Made by a program: the position numbers and the translations under genes. DNA of 64,000 nucleotides. Origin: Prionace glauca (taxonomy: Eukaryota > Chordata > Chondrichthyes > Carcharhiniformes > Carcharhinidae). The DNA lies in NCBI GenBank assembly GCA_037974335.1, contig CM075760.1, positions 40,402,603 through 40,466,602 on the forward strand, written 5' to 3'. Under the pieces are notes generated by a model. It was not told the origin of the DNA. It did not search any database and saw nothing but the letters and a program-made list of their open reading frames with translations. Position 1 is the stretch's first letter; every line of letters starts with the position of its first letter. Shown in pieces: positions 20,311 through 31,550 of the stretch.

Positions 20311-20930
20311 TAGGATTGTAGAACTGTATCCATCACAGTCCATTGAAACCACTGATTCGATTGAGAACAACCCAAATGGTTTCTTTGCCCCATTTATTCC
20401 ACAAATACATTTATGTTCCCGCTGAAACCGTTTATTCCATTGTCAACGGAAGTTACCACTCAGAATACATCCAGCACCCACCAACGTCTTACCTTTCGGA
20501 GGACTCTGGATATCATTTATATGGAAAATCCAAGGAGAGGCAGTTGTATTGGTGGGAAGAAAAATGTTAAACTGACGCAAAATTAAGAAGATTTGTTCCA
20601 GTTTAGAGTGGCCCCGGAGTAGCGTCGGTGTTACCCGGCAAGTTGCAATGTTTCAGAAGCTGCCCATTATTTACGGCGGGAGAATTGGTTCCATCGTAAT
20701 TTTCAAACGAGAAACAGTTCTGTGTTGGCAATGTCTACATTGCATATGCTTTGTGCCAATTGTGGGAACGCGGGAACAAGTCGGGAAAGATTTTGAATTA
20801 TAAAATCACCCAACTAGGTAGAACAGGTTTATAGGAACACCATGACTTCGGATCTTTTCGCCATGGTCGTTCCTATAGTGCTCTAACAGTATATGTTCAA
20901 TCATTAATGGTTGTCGTATGTCGATGCGGG
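20311..20930. other. Intergenic DNA, no gene seen
   Basis: Unique-looking sequence without coding motifs or recognisable repeats. Confidence 0.4.
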
Positions 20931-20934
20931 ACTA

Positions 20935-21290
20935 TGGGGAGGTGGTGACCTACTGGTATTGTCGTTAGATCAATAATTTAAAGGCCCAGGTGGCTGATTC
21001 GTGAATAACAGTCAAGTCTGCCCAAGGCAGTTGGTAAAATTTGAAAACAATAAAATAAAATCTAATGACGACTATTGTCGATGGCTCCAAAACCCCATCT
21101 TTTTTCATTCATGCAGCTTTGGGGAAGGAAACATGCCATCCTGACCTGGCCTGGTATAAACGTGATTCAAGATACAGAGTGATGTTGTTGAAACTGAAAT
21201 GTTTTTTGTCAATGGCAACACCCAACATATTTCAGGTATGAAAGCAGGATTTGAGGAGCATTTAGATGAACACTCCAAACTTTTTATATA
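20935..21290 (+). mobile_element. SINE-B copy, diverged
   Basis: Head 'ggtattgtcgttagatcaat', body 'ggtaaaatttgaaaacaata' and 'aaaatctaatgacgac', and a tail with 'aggaaacatgccatcctgac' match the SINE-B order seen at 38145-38455. Confidence 0.65.
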
Positions 21291-22140
21291 CAAGGCAGTG
21301 GATCAAATGCAGCAACATGGAGCTGTCTGATGGCCAAGGCAGACAAACATGGATGAAGGGCTATAAAATGCCATGGCCTAATGGCTAACTCACCAGCTCC
21401 CCTTTCAATTCGGCTATGGGACATTAAACGTCTAACAGAGAAGGCAAAAGATTTTATATCATATCCAAACGCGGATGTGTGACACAGCATAACTTACACA
21501 GTTTTGTCGTTCAAACAGGAGGATTGGGCTGGAATCCCCAACGATTTCGAGACGATAACCCTACACAATTAACCAGGAAAAATGAGGCGTGGAAGTTGAT
21601 CATAACTGAGTCAGAATACAGCTGAAATCTGACATGTGTGCAGAAAAACAGTGTGTAACATGCACTGTAGCCAGTCCTCAAACCTCCTTTGACAGTACAT
21701 TTAAATCCCATGAGCTCTACCTTCTAAAACGACAGGACCAGCAGTCACAGTGGAATCGCCATCACCCGGAGGTTGTTAAGGTGCCAGAGAACAAAAAAAT
21801 AAGTTTGTTACGAATCCCATATGTTATGTTCTGACTAGACCCAACAGTGTTTCTATTTTGATATTAGTGTAATGATAAGGTGTTTCGCTCCAGATCTGAT
21901 TCTATTGACACACGAGGATGCGCTTATCAAAACTAACTTTACTTAACAGTACAGTTTGACTATAACAAATGAATTAGTGTAACTTTTCCTAATTGAAATA
22001 CTTAGCTTAACAAGATGCAATTCTTAGCCGCTAATTCATCTCTATTACTTCAAATTCAAGCAACATTCCTCTGGTCGACTTAGAACTCCTCTTCAAAATC
22101 AGCTAGCAAGCCTTACTTTTGTGCTTGTTTTTGTTAGAAG
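21291..22140. other. Intergenic DNA, no gene seen
   Basis: No coding motif. The part from about 21790 to 22140 reads like an interspersed repeat, but I cannot name it. Confidence 0.35.
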
Positions 22141-22456
22141 TCCAAAAACACCGCTGGAGAGAGAAGCAGACAGGGAGAGAGAGAGAGACAGAGAGAGAGA
22201 AAGAGAGAAACAGAGAGAAGAGAGAGAGAAGAAAAGAGAGAGAGAGAGACAGAGAGAGCAAGAGACAAAGAGAGAGAGAGAGAGACAGAGACAGAGAGAA
22301 CGAGACAGAGAGAGAGACAGAAAGAGAGAGAGAGACAGGGAGAGAAAGAGACAAAGAGAGAGAGAGAGAGAGAGAACGAGACAGAGAGAGAGACAGAAAG
22401 AGAGAGAGACAGAGAGAGAAAGAGACAGAGAGAGAGACAGAGAGAGAGAGAGATAG
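22141..22456. repeat. Purine-rich (GA)n microsatellite, about 315 bp
   Basis: Almost pure G/A on the + strand with many GAGAGA runs and scattered GACA. It creates long meaningless open frames in several phases on both strands. Confidence 0.95.
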
Positions 22457-22859
22457 AGCTCTTTCTTCTTTCAGGACCACGCAGAAACTGACGATTTTCA
22501 AATAAAAGTGAGCGTTGTGTTTTCCTTGCAAGCCCGTTCACGTGACCCTGGCTCTGTCAATCAACCCACTCAAAACCTGCTCTGAAATAACATGGTAAAA
22601 AACAAAATAGACAAAAATCCATCAACTCAGATTAAAACAATCACATCTTTAGCTGAAATGAAAAAATTGCCTGCATTAGCAGTGTTTGACCTTCTGGCTC
22701 GGCCATAGAAGAAAGAGAGTAGCGGTGGGGGATGTTTTTTTTCTGCATCGATGTCTGTGGCAAGTGATGTTTCAAGTGATCAGTGCTGGGACGTCTGTTG
22801 TTCGTAAATATCTAAATGTCTTGAAAGTAAACGTACCTGCTCTGATTAGCAAACTTGCG

Positions 22860-23785
22860 GTTCATACTACAATTGGTAGAGTTGTGGATAGTGATGAAGA
22901 TTGTCAGAGAACACCACAGGATCATCGATAGGCTGGAAAAATGGATGAAGAAATGGCAGATGGAATTTAGTCTGGACAAATGCGAGGTGATGCATTTTGG
23001 TTAATCCAATTGAGGTGGGAGCCATAAAATAAATTGCAGAACCACCAGGAGCATAGACACGCAGAGAGCTTTGGGAGTACAGGTGCCCAGATCCTTACAA
23101 GTGGCAGCACAGGTGGAAAAGGTGGTAAAGAAAACATATGGCATGCTTGCCTTCATTGGACGGGGCATTGAGTAAAGAAGTTGGCAATTACAGTTGTATG
23201 AAACTTTCGTTAGGCCACATTTTGAGTACTGTGTCCAATTCTGGTCACCACACTACCAGAAGGACGTGGAGGCTTTGGAGGGCGTGGAGAAAACGTTCAC
23301 CAGGATGTTGCCTAGTATGGAGGGTATTAGCTGTGAGGAGAGATTGAATAAACTGGGACTGTTTTCCCTGGAAAGACGGGGGCTGAGGGGCGACCTGGTG
23401 AAAGATTATAAAATTATGGAAGCTATAGGTAGGTTGAACAGTGGAATCTTTCTCCCAGGGCAGAAATGACATTACAAGGGGGCACAAGTTCAAGCTAAGG
23501 GGGAAAGGTTCAGTTGAGATGCATGGAGGAAGTTTCTTACACAGAGGCTGGTGGGGGTCTGGAAGTCATTGCAAAGTGAGGTGGTTGAGGCAGTCATTTT
23601 AATAACTTTTAAGACAGATCTTGATAGGCATATGAAGAAATGATGAATAGAATAAGAATAGAATAGAATAAGAATAGAATAGAATGATGAATGATGAATA
23701 AGCGGTTGGTTTAGATAGGATAACATGATCAGCAGCGGTTTAGAGGGCTAAAGGGCCGGTTGTTGTGCTGTACTTAGTTCTTAGT
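22860..23785 (+). mobile_element. CR1-like LINE 3' fragment
   Basis: Frames include WMKKWQMEFSLDKCEVMHFG (22940-23000), FVRPHFEYCVQFWSPHYQKDVEALE (23205-23280), FTRMLPSMEGISCEERLNKLG and a C-terminal end. The tail 'gctaaagggccggttgttgtg' closes it. The AATAGAATAAG repeat at 23645-23700 is a small internal expansion. Multiple frameshifts. Confidence 0.85.
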
Positions 23786-23884
23786 TCATTGTGCAGACAA
23801 GTCGGCCCTTGTAATACAGAGTTGAATTTTAAACATACCTCTTACAAGAAACATGATAGAAATTAATTTCTTTAAGGCACAGTA

Positions 23885-24240
23885 TCGTCACTGGTTCTCC
23901 TCCAAATCATTCACCATTCCAACTTCTAAATATATTACTATTTCTTATCTGTCACTGGGCGAAAATCCTGGAATTCTCTCCCTAACAGCACCGTGGATGT
24001 AAATATCAGAAAATTAAATCTAATGGTGACCCAATTCGATTGCTACCAAAACCCACCTCCTTTCCTTGTAGGGAAGGAGAACTGCTATCTCTGTTTTGTC
24101 TATTCTGCTCATGACTCAATATCAACAGCAAGTGATTGACTCTGAAATGACCTTGCAACACATTTATTTGAAGTGATGGGCAACAGGTAATAAATCCAGA
24201 GGGTATTTCAGGATAAACTATCTTGCACAACGAGTGTTGA
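23885..24240 (+). mobile_element. LINE-D tail piece joined to a SINE-B fragment
   Basis: 23950-24000 ('ggcgaaaatcctggaattct', 'ccctaacagcaccgtggatgt') matches the LINE-D end. From 24000 the SINE-B body follows ('aaattaaatctaatggtgac', 'gtagggaaggagaactgcta'). Confidence 0.55.
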
Positions 24241-24735
24241 AAACGTGGAACGTCCTTTCAGAAAACGTAATTTTGGCCAATTCTATTAATATATTCATGG
24301 GTAGATAAGGTGTGCAGAAGTGCAAGTGAAGATTAGAATGATACAAGTGTGAGATAAAGGTCGGCGAGAAGGGGCTCTTGTGGATCATCTACAGCAGCAT
24401 AATTTTTACAACCTACACTCATCCTTTCAGCACATTGAAGCTGCTGCGCCATTTAACATGAGTGTGATTGATCAGTGACTACAAATCTACCGTCCTGTAC
24501 GTTTCTATATCTCTGAATCCACTTAAAAGACATGGATTTGCGTTTCAGATGCATTCAACAACTGCACAAGCAAGGTTCCCTGGCGGTGAACAGTAGAAAG
24601 TACTGCACATCCCTTTCGGCTTCTATATATTCCCATCTGTCCTTGTAAAATGTGCAAACTCAGATATATTTTCATCTTGCTTTTCGTGTAACGCATTGAT
24701 GGAGAATACAAATAGCCTTAGCCATGAGCCTTAAA
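24241..24735. other. Intergenic DNA, no gene seen
   Basis: No conserved coding motif or named repeat. Confidence 0.35.
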
Positions 24736-24739
24736 GGAC

Positions 24740-25145
24740 ACTGACTGGCAGCAATGACCAATGTTAACATCTCCCGTTCAAGAGGAGGCGGACACGTAGC
24801 TGTAAATTTTACTGGTTTAATAATCCTGGCACCCCAGGTCATGCTCTGGGGGCCTGGGTTCAAACCTCAACATGGATGCAGATGGTGAAATTTCAGTTCA
24901 ATAAAAATCTGGAATTAGAAGCTTAATGATGACCTTGAAAGCATTGTTGATTTTCTTAAAAAAAAATCTTTATTCTAGAGAAGAATATCTGACATCCTTC
25001 CATCGGCCGGACAACAGGGGACTCCAAACAATGCCCCCCGACAGGATCTTGAAAGGCAACCAGTTAAAAGGGAGGGGAAGGAGCAACAGGTAATGGTCAA
25101 TACATATTAGCCTAGATAGCGACGTCCACATCCCATTAAAAATGT
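24740..25145 (+). mobile_element. SINE-B copy with interrupted tail
   Basis: Head with B-box-like 'gggttcaaacctcaacatgg', body 'ggtgaaatttcagttcaata' and 'tctggaattagaagcttaatg', then an A-run and the tail 'agcgacgtccacatcccatt' at 25115-25137. Confidence 0.75.
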
Positions 25146-25689
25146 CCATGCTCTGCTTTCTAACCAATACCATCGTCGTGCTAATATTTGGCCTCCAACT
25201 CCACAATCACTTGACATGCCTATTGATCTCATGTTTGATTTACTGATTATTGAATGCATTTTTGGGAATTCAAATTTACTGCCTCCCCTTGATCTATTTT
25301 GCGACTTAAACTTACAGGTATTAATGTGTTCCTCAAAGTGTATTGTTTTTCGTGAAACCTGATGGACCATGCTATGACTTTCGAAGCGCTTTATTAAGAC
25401 TGCCTCAATAGCAGATTGCAGCTCTTTTCCGCCGGCTGACGTGAAGCTGAAGAGAAAATAAGCTGTACACTAGCTCTCTGTTTTATCCCTTTCCCTCTCA
25501 TTTCTTTAAGAGGAGTTTCAATAACTGTATGAGTAGTTGGCGACAAATATAACGTTGTGCTGGACGGTTGGATGAAGGAGGTTCAGAGCGTTCCGTTGGC
25601 CTTTAACAACGATGTGGATTAGTTAGATCGACTGTCATGTACCATTTAGCCAATTGTCTGAAAACTACAATGCATTTAAGTGAACTTAT

Positions 25690-25880
25690 GACTTGTAGAT
25701 TTTAGTAGTCTTGATTCTGGGTTCCTTTGAAATAGGTAACACAAGAATGACTTTGCATTTCAGACACGTTCCCAAACATTCGAATACACACACAGCAATG
25801 GATTCGTTTGCACACTGAAGTAATACTTTAAGTATTCTCCGGTCGTAGCCTGATGGCAAAAATTCATAGAGTCAGACCAT
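25690..25880 (+). repeat. Arm 1 of a dispersed inverted repeat flanking the D-J1 cassette
   Basis: Aligns with the minus strand of 28615-28790 over most of its length, for example 'ggtaacacaagaatgactttg' against 'agtaacacaaacatgactttg' and 'ggattcgtttgcacactgaa' against 'ggattcatttgcacactgaa'. Probably an unnamed interspersed element in two orientations. Confidence 0.7.
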
Positions 25881-26299
25881 GTCATTGTGAATTCTATTGG
25901 TGGGTTATGCAGTTCCTCAGCCGAGTGTGAAGTGTAATTCTATGGTGATGCTTTTATATCGGAAGTATCCGATATAATTATGGTGAAGGGAACTTCAATG
26001 GAAAGTAAGACAGGTAGTAGCACATCTTGCATTTAGAATTTCTGCATCTCTAGTATCTCGAAGGGAATGGCAAAAATAAATTTTGCATCGGTTTATCACA
26101 TTATGTGTAAAAAAGAGAATTAAACAATCCTCTATTTTGTCCATCATACAACTTCATTTAGGTGTTGAGATATCGTCATGTCTTTGTTACCCCTGGATCC
26201 GCCTATTCAAGTTTTATATTCCACATTCCACACTGCATTAACTTCAGTTGGTCCAAACTATAATATCCAGAACTTCAATCCCTCCGTGTCTGGCTGATA
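25881..26299. other. Intergenic DNA, no gene seen
   Basis: AT-rich, with no coding motif or recognised repeat. Confidence 0.35.
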
Positions 26300-26480
26300 C
26301 AGGAGGTGCCATAGTGTTATGGTCAGGTTGCTGTATTAGCCATTAGCCAGAGGCACGGCTCTCTGCACGTGGGTTCAAATCTCATCATGGCTAGTTATTT
26401 GAATTGCAATTCAAGTCTTAAACTTGGGAGGGAAGGTTTTATATTCAGTAATGTTCACTATGAATCTGGTTCAATTGTTT
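26300..26480 (+). mobile_element. SINE-B head fragment
   Basis: B-box-like 'gtgggttcaaatctcatcatgg' followed by the SINE-B body start 'tttgaattgcaattcaagtc'. Confidence 0.55.
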
Positions 26481-26569
26481 CTTTTAACGTTATCTACCAA
26501 CTTTCCGTGGACTGACTGTAAATCAGAGTAATGGACAGACGTCTGAAATGACTGAACAATCCGATTTAT

Positions 26570-27150
26570 TTGATTTAATTTGCTTCATTATTGTCACACA
26601 TATTTGTACACAGTGAAAAGTACTGTTTCTTGCATCTTATGTAGACAAAGAATACCGATCATAGAGAAGGAAACTAGGCAGTGCAGAATGTATGGTTACA
26701 GTCATAGTTGGGGTGTAAAGAAAGTTCAACTTAGTGCGAGGGAAGTCCATTCAAAAGTCTGATGGTAACAGGAAAGAAGCTGTTCTTGAGTCGGTTGGTA
26801 TGTGTCCTCAAACTTTTGTATTTCTTTCCCGACGAAAGAAATTGGAAGCGAATACATCCAGGGTGTGTGTGGGTTCCTTGATCATCCTGGCTGCTTTTTC
26901 GAGGCAGCGGGAAATGTTGACTGTTTCAATGGATGGGAGGCTGGTTTGGTTGACCGACTGGGCTTCGTTCACGGCCCTTTGTAGTTCGAATCCATTCACT
27001 TCAGGGCAATTGGGGATGTCAGTGACAAAGTCATTCCATGACATACGAAGTAAAAACAAAACCATATTGGCTTCTGGGTAAACATCAGGATTCCCGTCAT
27101 TCTCATCAAATCCCTCGACACTTGCTCTTCTAACCATCTTTGTAAATCTT
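26570..27150. repeat. Dispersed repeat of unrecognised class
   Basis: Stretches such as 'tctgatggtaacaggaaaga', 'gctgttcttgagtcggttgg' and 'atggatgggaggctggtttgg' are familiar from dispersed repeats in fish genomes, but I cannot assign a class. Open frames across it show no protein motif. Confidence 0.45.
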
Positions 27151-27555
27151 CTCCACCCTGTGTGCCTTTCAGTCTGTTGTTGCTCCAGTTTTGGTCTTTT
27201 GAAAGTGCCCCTAATTCCTTTGGCCCCTCAATCCGCGAGCGTGCCTTCAAAAGCCTTGTTCCTGAGCTGGAGAATTCTCGACGTTAACCATTCACCGCTG
27301 CCCACATCACCCACTCTGTTTACCTACCTCCATTCCTTTAACAATGTTCCTGAAAACTTACCTCACCCTTAGAACATCGTGCTGGTCATCTAACCCCAAA
27401 GCTTTTCTGTGGACTTTTTTTTTAGCCAGTGCTCGTGTGCAATCCTATGACCGTTATACTCGGGCTTTAATGGAGTAGCTGCACTTATCAGTAAGATTCT
27501 GCTCTAGCAGGTGACGTTATGCATCTGACAGCAGCAGCGGCAACAGCTGTTGATG

Positions 27556-27583
27556 AGTTTTTGTGCTGGCATGTATCACTGTG
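27556..27583 (+). other. 5' 12-RSS of the D segment
   Basis: Nonamer AGTTTTTGT (27556-27564; 8 of 9 to GGTTTTTGT), 12-base spacer (27565-27576), heptamer CACTGTG (27577-27583), abutting the D core. It is compatible with the 23-RSS of each V segment. Confidence 0.93.
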
Positions 27584-27599
27584 GGGAATATAGCTGGGA
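27584..27599 (+). other. TRDD: TCR delta D segment, 16 bp
   Basis: The core GGGAATATAGCTGGGA lies between a 5' 12-RSS and a 3' 23-RSS, the arrangement of TCR delta D segments. This asymmetry lets V (23) join the 5' side and J (12) join the 3' side, and also allows D-D joining where more than one D exists. Forward frames read G-N-I-A-G, G-I-Y-L-G and E-Y-S-W, all without a stop. It lies about 220 bases upstream of the J1 signal and 8.3 kb downstream of V4. No second D was found in the window. Confidence 0.92.
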
Positions 27600-27638
27600 C
27601 ACAGTAGTTGAACCTGCTTTAACGCCCGTACAAAAACC
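27600..27638 (+). other. 3' 23-RSS of the D segment
   Basis: Heptamer CACAGTA (27600-27606), 23-base spacer (27607-27629), nonamer ACAAAAACC (27630-27638), an exact consensus nonamer. It pairs under the 12/23 rule with the 12-RSS of the J segments. Confidence 0.94.
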
Positions 27639-27821
27639 CCCCAGCCTCACAGGAGTGCACCAATCTCTCTCAATAGCACCCGCCTCAGCCCACTTCCCGC
27701 CACTGACCCTCATCCCCACCGTGTTGCTGACAAGAGTTTATCTTATTACTGGTCTGACCCAGTCCTAATCAAATCAGTCAGACACACGACAGAGCGAAAG
27801 AGTGTTGAATGAGGCCCCAAT

Positions 27822-27849
27822 GGATCGTGTTATGAGATCAAACCGTGTG
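27822..27849 (+). other. 12-RSS of J1 (weak)
   Basis: Nonamer GGATCGTGT (27822-27830), 12-base spacer, heptamer CCGTGTG (27843-27849; 5 of 7 to CACTGTG). It is weaker than the signals of J3, J9 and J10. Confidence 0.6.
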
Positions 27850-27909
27850 CAACATATGAAGAGGCTAAGCTCATCTTTGGCAACGGGACCAGGCTGATTG
27901 TGGAACCGA
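27850..27909 (+). CDS. TRDJ: J1: TCR delta joining segment
   Basis: After two bases the frame reads T-Y-E-E-A-K-L-I-F-G-N-G-T-R-L-I-V-E-P plus one base, then a GTAAGT donor (27910). The F-G-x-G-T motif at 27876-27890 is the J hallmark that forms the G strand of the V domain. Donor phase 1 matches the TRDC exon 1 acceptor. It is the J nearest to the D. The recombination signal is imperfect, so use may be low. Confidence 0.9.
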
Positions 27910-28199
27910 GTAAGTAACTAATACTGGATAATGATCTCTCATCATGTTATTTTGCCCCTTGTGCCTTAATTGAAACGTACAATTATTTGAATGATCACTG
28001 TTGTATAATGGATGAATGGGGATCTTTCGGAATTGGAAGCGTAGCTTGACTGGGCATTGAAATTTTCTGAAGTACTTTCTTTAAACATTTAACTAACCTC
28101 TATCGTGGGAACACAACTGTGTTGCCAACAGAGAGATATGTCAATGACCTGGCTGTGTGTCGTACAATTAAGTGACATCTCGATAGACAGCTAGAAGAG

Positions 28200-28600
28200 A
28201 CTCACCCCGACAGAGTCATAGAGTCATTGAAGGAGACAGTACTGGAAAAAGCCTTTCTGCGTAATGAGAAGCATAGATAGAGAAGACAGGAAGAAACTTT
28301 TCCCTTTACTTGAGAGGGCAGGGCATAGATTTAAGGTAGGGGCAGGAGATTTAGGGGGTTATGAAGAAAACATTTTGACCCAAAGGGTGATGGGAGTCTG
28401 GAACTCAGTGCCTGAAATGGTGATGGAGGCCGACAACCTCACAACATTTAAGAAATATTTAGATATGCATTTGTGCTGTCATATCATACATGGCAAAGGA
28501 CCAAGTGCTGGAAAATGTGATTAGAACAGTTATTTGATTTGCCTTTGAACGGCGGAGACATGATAGGCCGAAGAGACTTTTCTGTGCAGTGGATTTCTCT
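28200..28600 (+). mobile_element. LINE 3' fragment between J1 and J2
   Basis: Frames read MRSIDREDRKKLFPLLERAGHRFKV (split), then NILTQRVMGVWNSVPEMVMEA, matching the LINE C-terminus. The tail 'gataggccgaagagactttt' follows. Not coding. Confidence 0.75.
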
Positions 28601-28614
28601 GACTTTATGAATCT

Positions 28615-28790
28615 TTGCCCTGAAACTATGATCAAAGAATATCAATTCAGTGTGCAAATGAATCCGTTATTGTGTATGAATTCTAGTAGTAGAGAAGCTG
28701 TCTGAAATCCAAAGTCATGTTTGTGTTACTTATTTCAATGAAACCCAGAGTCAGGACTACAATAGTCTATGCAGCCTTCTGGCATCAAAA
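28615..28790 (-). repeat. Arm 2 of the dispersed inverted repeat flanking D-J1
   Basis: The minus strand matches 25690-25880. With arm 1 it brackets the D and J1 segments at about 1.7-1.9 kb on the upstream side and about 0.7 kb on the downstream side. Confidence 0.7.
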
Positions 28791-29011
28791 TCACAGTTCT
28801 AAGTTATGCTTATAAAGGTGGGGTGAGGTGGAATTGGGGGGAAGGGATGGGTTGAGGCTTAATGGTGTAGATTTCCTTTAGTTGCAATTCTTAACAAAAT
28901 CCCAAAAGCAGCATTTTTGTATGGATTTGAAAATTTCGTTCAAAATTGGGCCAGAGAATTCTTTACACGTGTTGTCTTGCTTTAATGTGTACATTGAGAT
29001 TGGCATCGATT

Positions 29012-29335
29012 ACGGATGGCGCGGTGGGACAGTGGTTAGCATTGCCGCCTCACAGCTCCAGTTTCGATTCCCGGCTGGGTCACTGTCTGCGAGGAGTTTG
29101 CACGTTGTCCCCGTGTCTGCGCGGGTTTCCTCCCGATTCTTTGGTTCCTCCCACAGTCCAAAGATGCGTTAGGTTGATTGGTCATGCTGAATTGCCCATT
29201 AGTGTCAGGGACTGTCGAGGTTAGGGGGATTAGTGGGGTAAATTTGTGGGGCTAGGACCTGGGATGGGATTGTTGTTGGTGCAGACTCGATGGGCCGAAT
29301 GGCCTCTCCTACACTGTAGGGATTCTATATGATCG
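29012..29335 (+). mobile_element. SINE-A, best-preserved copy
   Basis: tRNA-like head 'gcggtgggacagtggttagc' with B-box-like 'gtttcgattcccggct', body 'gtgtctgcgcgggtttcctcc', 'ctcccacagtccaaagatgc', and an end 'cgatgggccgaatggcctct'. Both polymerase III promoter boxes are recognisable. Confidence 0.9.
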
Positions 29336-29821
29336 ATGAATTTGAGGAGATTCATTTTGCACTCAGAAGTTTTTGGCCTCATTGCAAAAGTGGGAAGAGA
29401 ATTTGGCATTGTGACAAACGAACCTGATGAATTATACAGTGTTGAAGGAATATGTCCTTTTCCACTTGCACATAAAGAAGTTCCTCACAAAACTAAGTAT
29501 CTCAGAAGTACCAAGGGTTACCAGTCAACTACTGATACCACAATGCTTCAAAGAATAATAATCCAACTTCTTTAAAAGAAAAAGAAAACAATATTTCCTC
29601 ATGCCAGACTGATTCCCAGGGTAGCAGGATTAGTAGCTCTGTTTCACACGTGCTGCCAGACGTGCACAGTTGATCCAGAATTGTCTCTTTCTAATTTGCT
29701 ATTTAATCCGTTGCACCTTTTTTGAGGGCAGATAGGTCATAAAATTATGCGAAGTGAACATCTACTTTCCATGATTTGAAATAGCTAAAGTCTCTGTGGC
29801 CCGCTCAGTGGAGTGGGCCAC

Positions 29822-29849
29822 AGTCACTGCTTGGGCAATAGTCCCTGTG
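29822..29849 (+). other. 12-RSS of J2 (degenerate)
   Basis: Heptamer CCCTGTG (29843-29849), 12-base spacer, nonamer AGTCACTGC (29822-29830). The nonamer is poor, but the whole signal aligns with that of J9 (39036-39063), so it is the true ancestral signal. A 7-bp stem GTGGCCC / GGGCCAC lies just upstream. Confidence 0.6.
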
Positions 29850-29912
29850 TGTATTTTGATAATATTAACAAACTGATATTCGGCAGCGGCACCCAACTGC
29901 AGGTTGTGCCAA
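29850..29912 (+). CDS. TRDJ: J2: TCR delta joining segment
   Basis: After two bases the frame reads Y-F-D-N-I-N-K-L-I-F-G-S-G-T-Q-L-Q-V-V-P plus one base, then a GTAAGT donor. F-G-S-G-T is intact. The ending Q-x-V-V-P defines a second J type, shared with J9 and the decayed J4 and J8, in contrast to the x-V-E-P ending of J1, J3 and J10. Open and splice-competent. Its weak recombination signal may limit use. Confidence 0.88.
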
Positions 29913-30599
29913 GTAAGTGCGAATCCACTTTCATTTCCTCTCATTTGATATAGATTTCTACTAGTCAGATTCTTGATTAATAAAGGATAAACTGTTATCG
30001 GGGGTAGGCAGGAATGTGGGGTTGAGGTTACAATCAGATCTTACTGTATAGCGGTTGGGCTAGAGTGGCCCAGTGCCTGACTCCGGCTCCCACTTTACAC
30101 GTTCTGGTGTCGGGTGAAGGGCCGGTAAAGAGCCAAGGCAGTGCTTGGAATGAAGGACGAGCCATTGCACCAATCAATTAAGCTATTAAGGGCTGAGTAT
30201 CGAGTTCAGCTCACAGTTTCAGGGCACTCACTGAATGTTAAAATGGCAGCGCGGGCTTGTAGGGACGAAGGGCCTATTTCCTGTGCTGTGTTTGTTCTTT
30301 GTTCTTTGTTTATTAAGCCGTATTATCAACAGCAGTTGAAACATTAGGCATCAGTGATATGACATCGAACTGAAATTCAATTACTAATAGGATAGAAAAT
30401 GTCAATTTAGCAGGTTGAGTCAAATGCCCACTGAATTGAGTAATTGTCTACATATATTTCATTTTTAAGTTTGACTTTATTAAAATAATAATCTTGCTTA
30501 AACTATACAAGGTACGATTTTGACCACGTCTGGAAACCTATACTTGCATTGGAGGTAGTTCAGGGAAGGCTTTGATCCCAGTTATAGATATTTTTTTTA

Positions 30600-31010
30600 G
30601 GAGTGGTTGAGTAGGTTGGGCCTATACTTAATGGAGTTTAGAAGAGTGAGAGGTGATCTTGTTGAGCCTTATTGGATTCTCAGGGGACATGACAAGGTTA
30701 GATACTGAGAAGTTATTATTTCTTGTGGGAGAGTCTAGGACCAGAGGTCCTAATCCCAAAGTACGGGGGTGCCCATTTAGATGATGAAGATTTTCTTCTT
30801 TCAGCCAGCAGTGAATCTGCGCACTCATTTACCACAGAGAACTGTTTTGGTTGAATGTTCACATTTTTAACCCACAAGGCAATCGAGGATTATGAGGATT
30901 CAACAGGAAAGAAGTTTTCAGAATTATCACATCAGATAATTCATGATCTCATTGAATGACCGATGGGCCATATAGCCTCCTTCTGTCTCGTCGTCTTATG
31001 GTCTCCGGTC
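30600..31010 (+). mobile_element. LINE 3' fragment between J2 and J3
   Basis: Contains 'ggcctatacttaatggagtttagaagagtg' (the LINE G-L-Y-S-L-E-F-R-R block), the C-terminal region and a tail 'aatgaccgatgggccatatag'. Decayed. Related LINE tails also lie at 29990-30120 and 31165-31310, each with 'gttatcgggggtaggcagga'. Confidence 0.65.
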
Positions 31011-31550
31011 TTTGTTAAAGTGCTGGATGCATGCTTGAAATAAGGCCTCAAAGTGAAGTGTTGGTCAACGATTATCAATAACAGTTTGATGTTTTGAACC
31101 AGGCGTTATAGTTCAAATTAAAGAGTGGCCCCTTTAAAGACAGACATGAGGAAGACTTTTTCTCTAAAGGGATAAACAGTTATCGGGGGTAGGCAGGAAT
31201 GTGGGGGTGAGGTTACAATCAAATCAGTCATGATCTTACTGAATAGCGGTTGAGCTGGAGCAGCTTAGTGCCTGAATCCAGTCCCACTTTGCACGTTCGT
31301 ATGTTGATGTCAAACTATTCTCCTCGGATTTATGTCTCCTGGGTGTTCACAGAAAAACACTGGAAAATGTGAAACACAGTCAACTTGTTACCCAAATATC
31401 GTTCCCTGAAATATTCAAAAAATAGTGGGAACTAAGTATGAGGGAGAGGGAGGGAAAGGTCATATTTGGTTCAGGAGAGAAGCTAATTAAAACAAGTGAC
31501 ACGAACTCAAAGTGAATGTGAGCGAGCCCTGTGTTCATATGGCTGGGTCT

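Noticed and set aside
20334-20372. RSS-like CACAGTC, 23 bases, AGAACAACC
   Set aside because: No V or D coding end precedes it on the + strand and it borders the inverted V flank. Probably chance, although a repertoire search would settle it.
22103-22541. Long open frames rich in R-E or S-L on both strands
   Set aside because: They are products of the GA microsatellite, which lacks stops in most phases. No complexity or protein family signal.
26808-27137. A 109-codon minus-strand frame
   Set aside because: It lies in a dispersed repeat and shows no recognisable domain. Overlapping frames of similar length exist on the other strand.
29012-29090. tRNA-like sequence with A and B boxes
   Set aside because: It is the head of a SINE-A copy, not a functional tRNA gene: the cloverleaf is not convincing and the SINE body follows.
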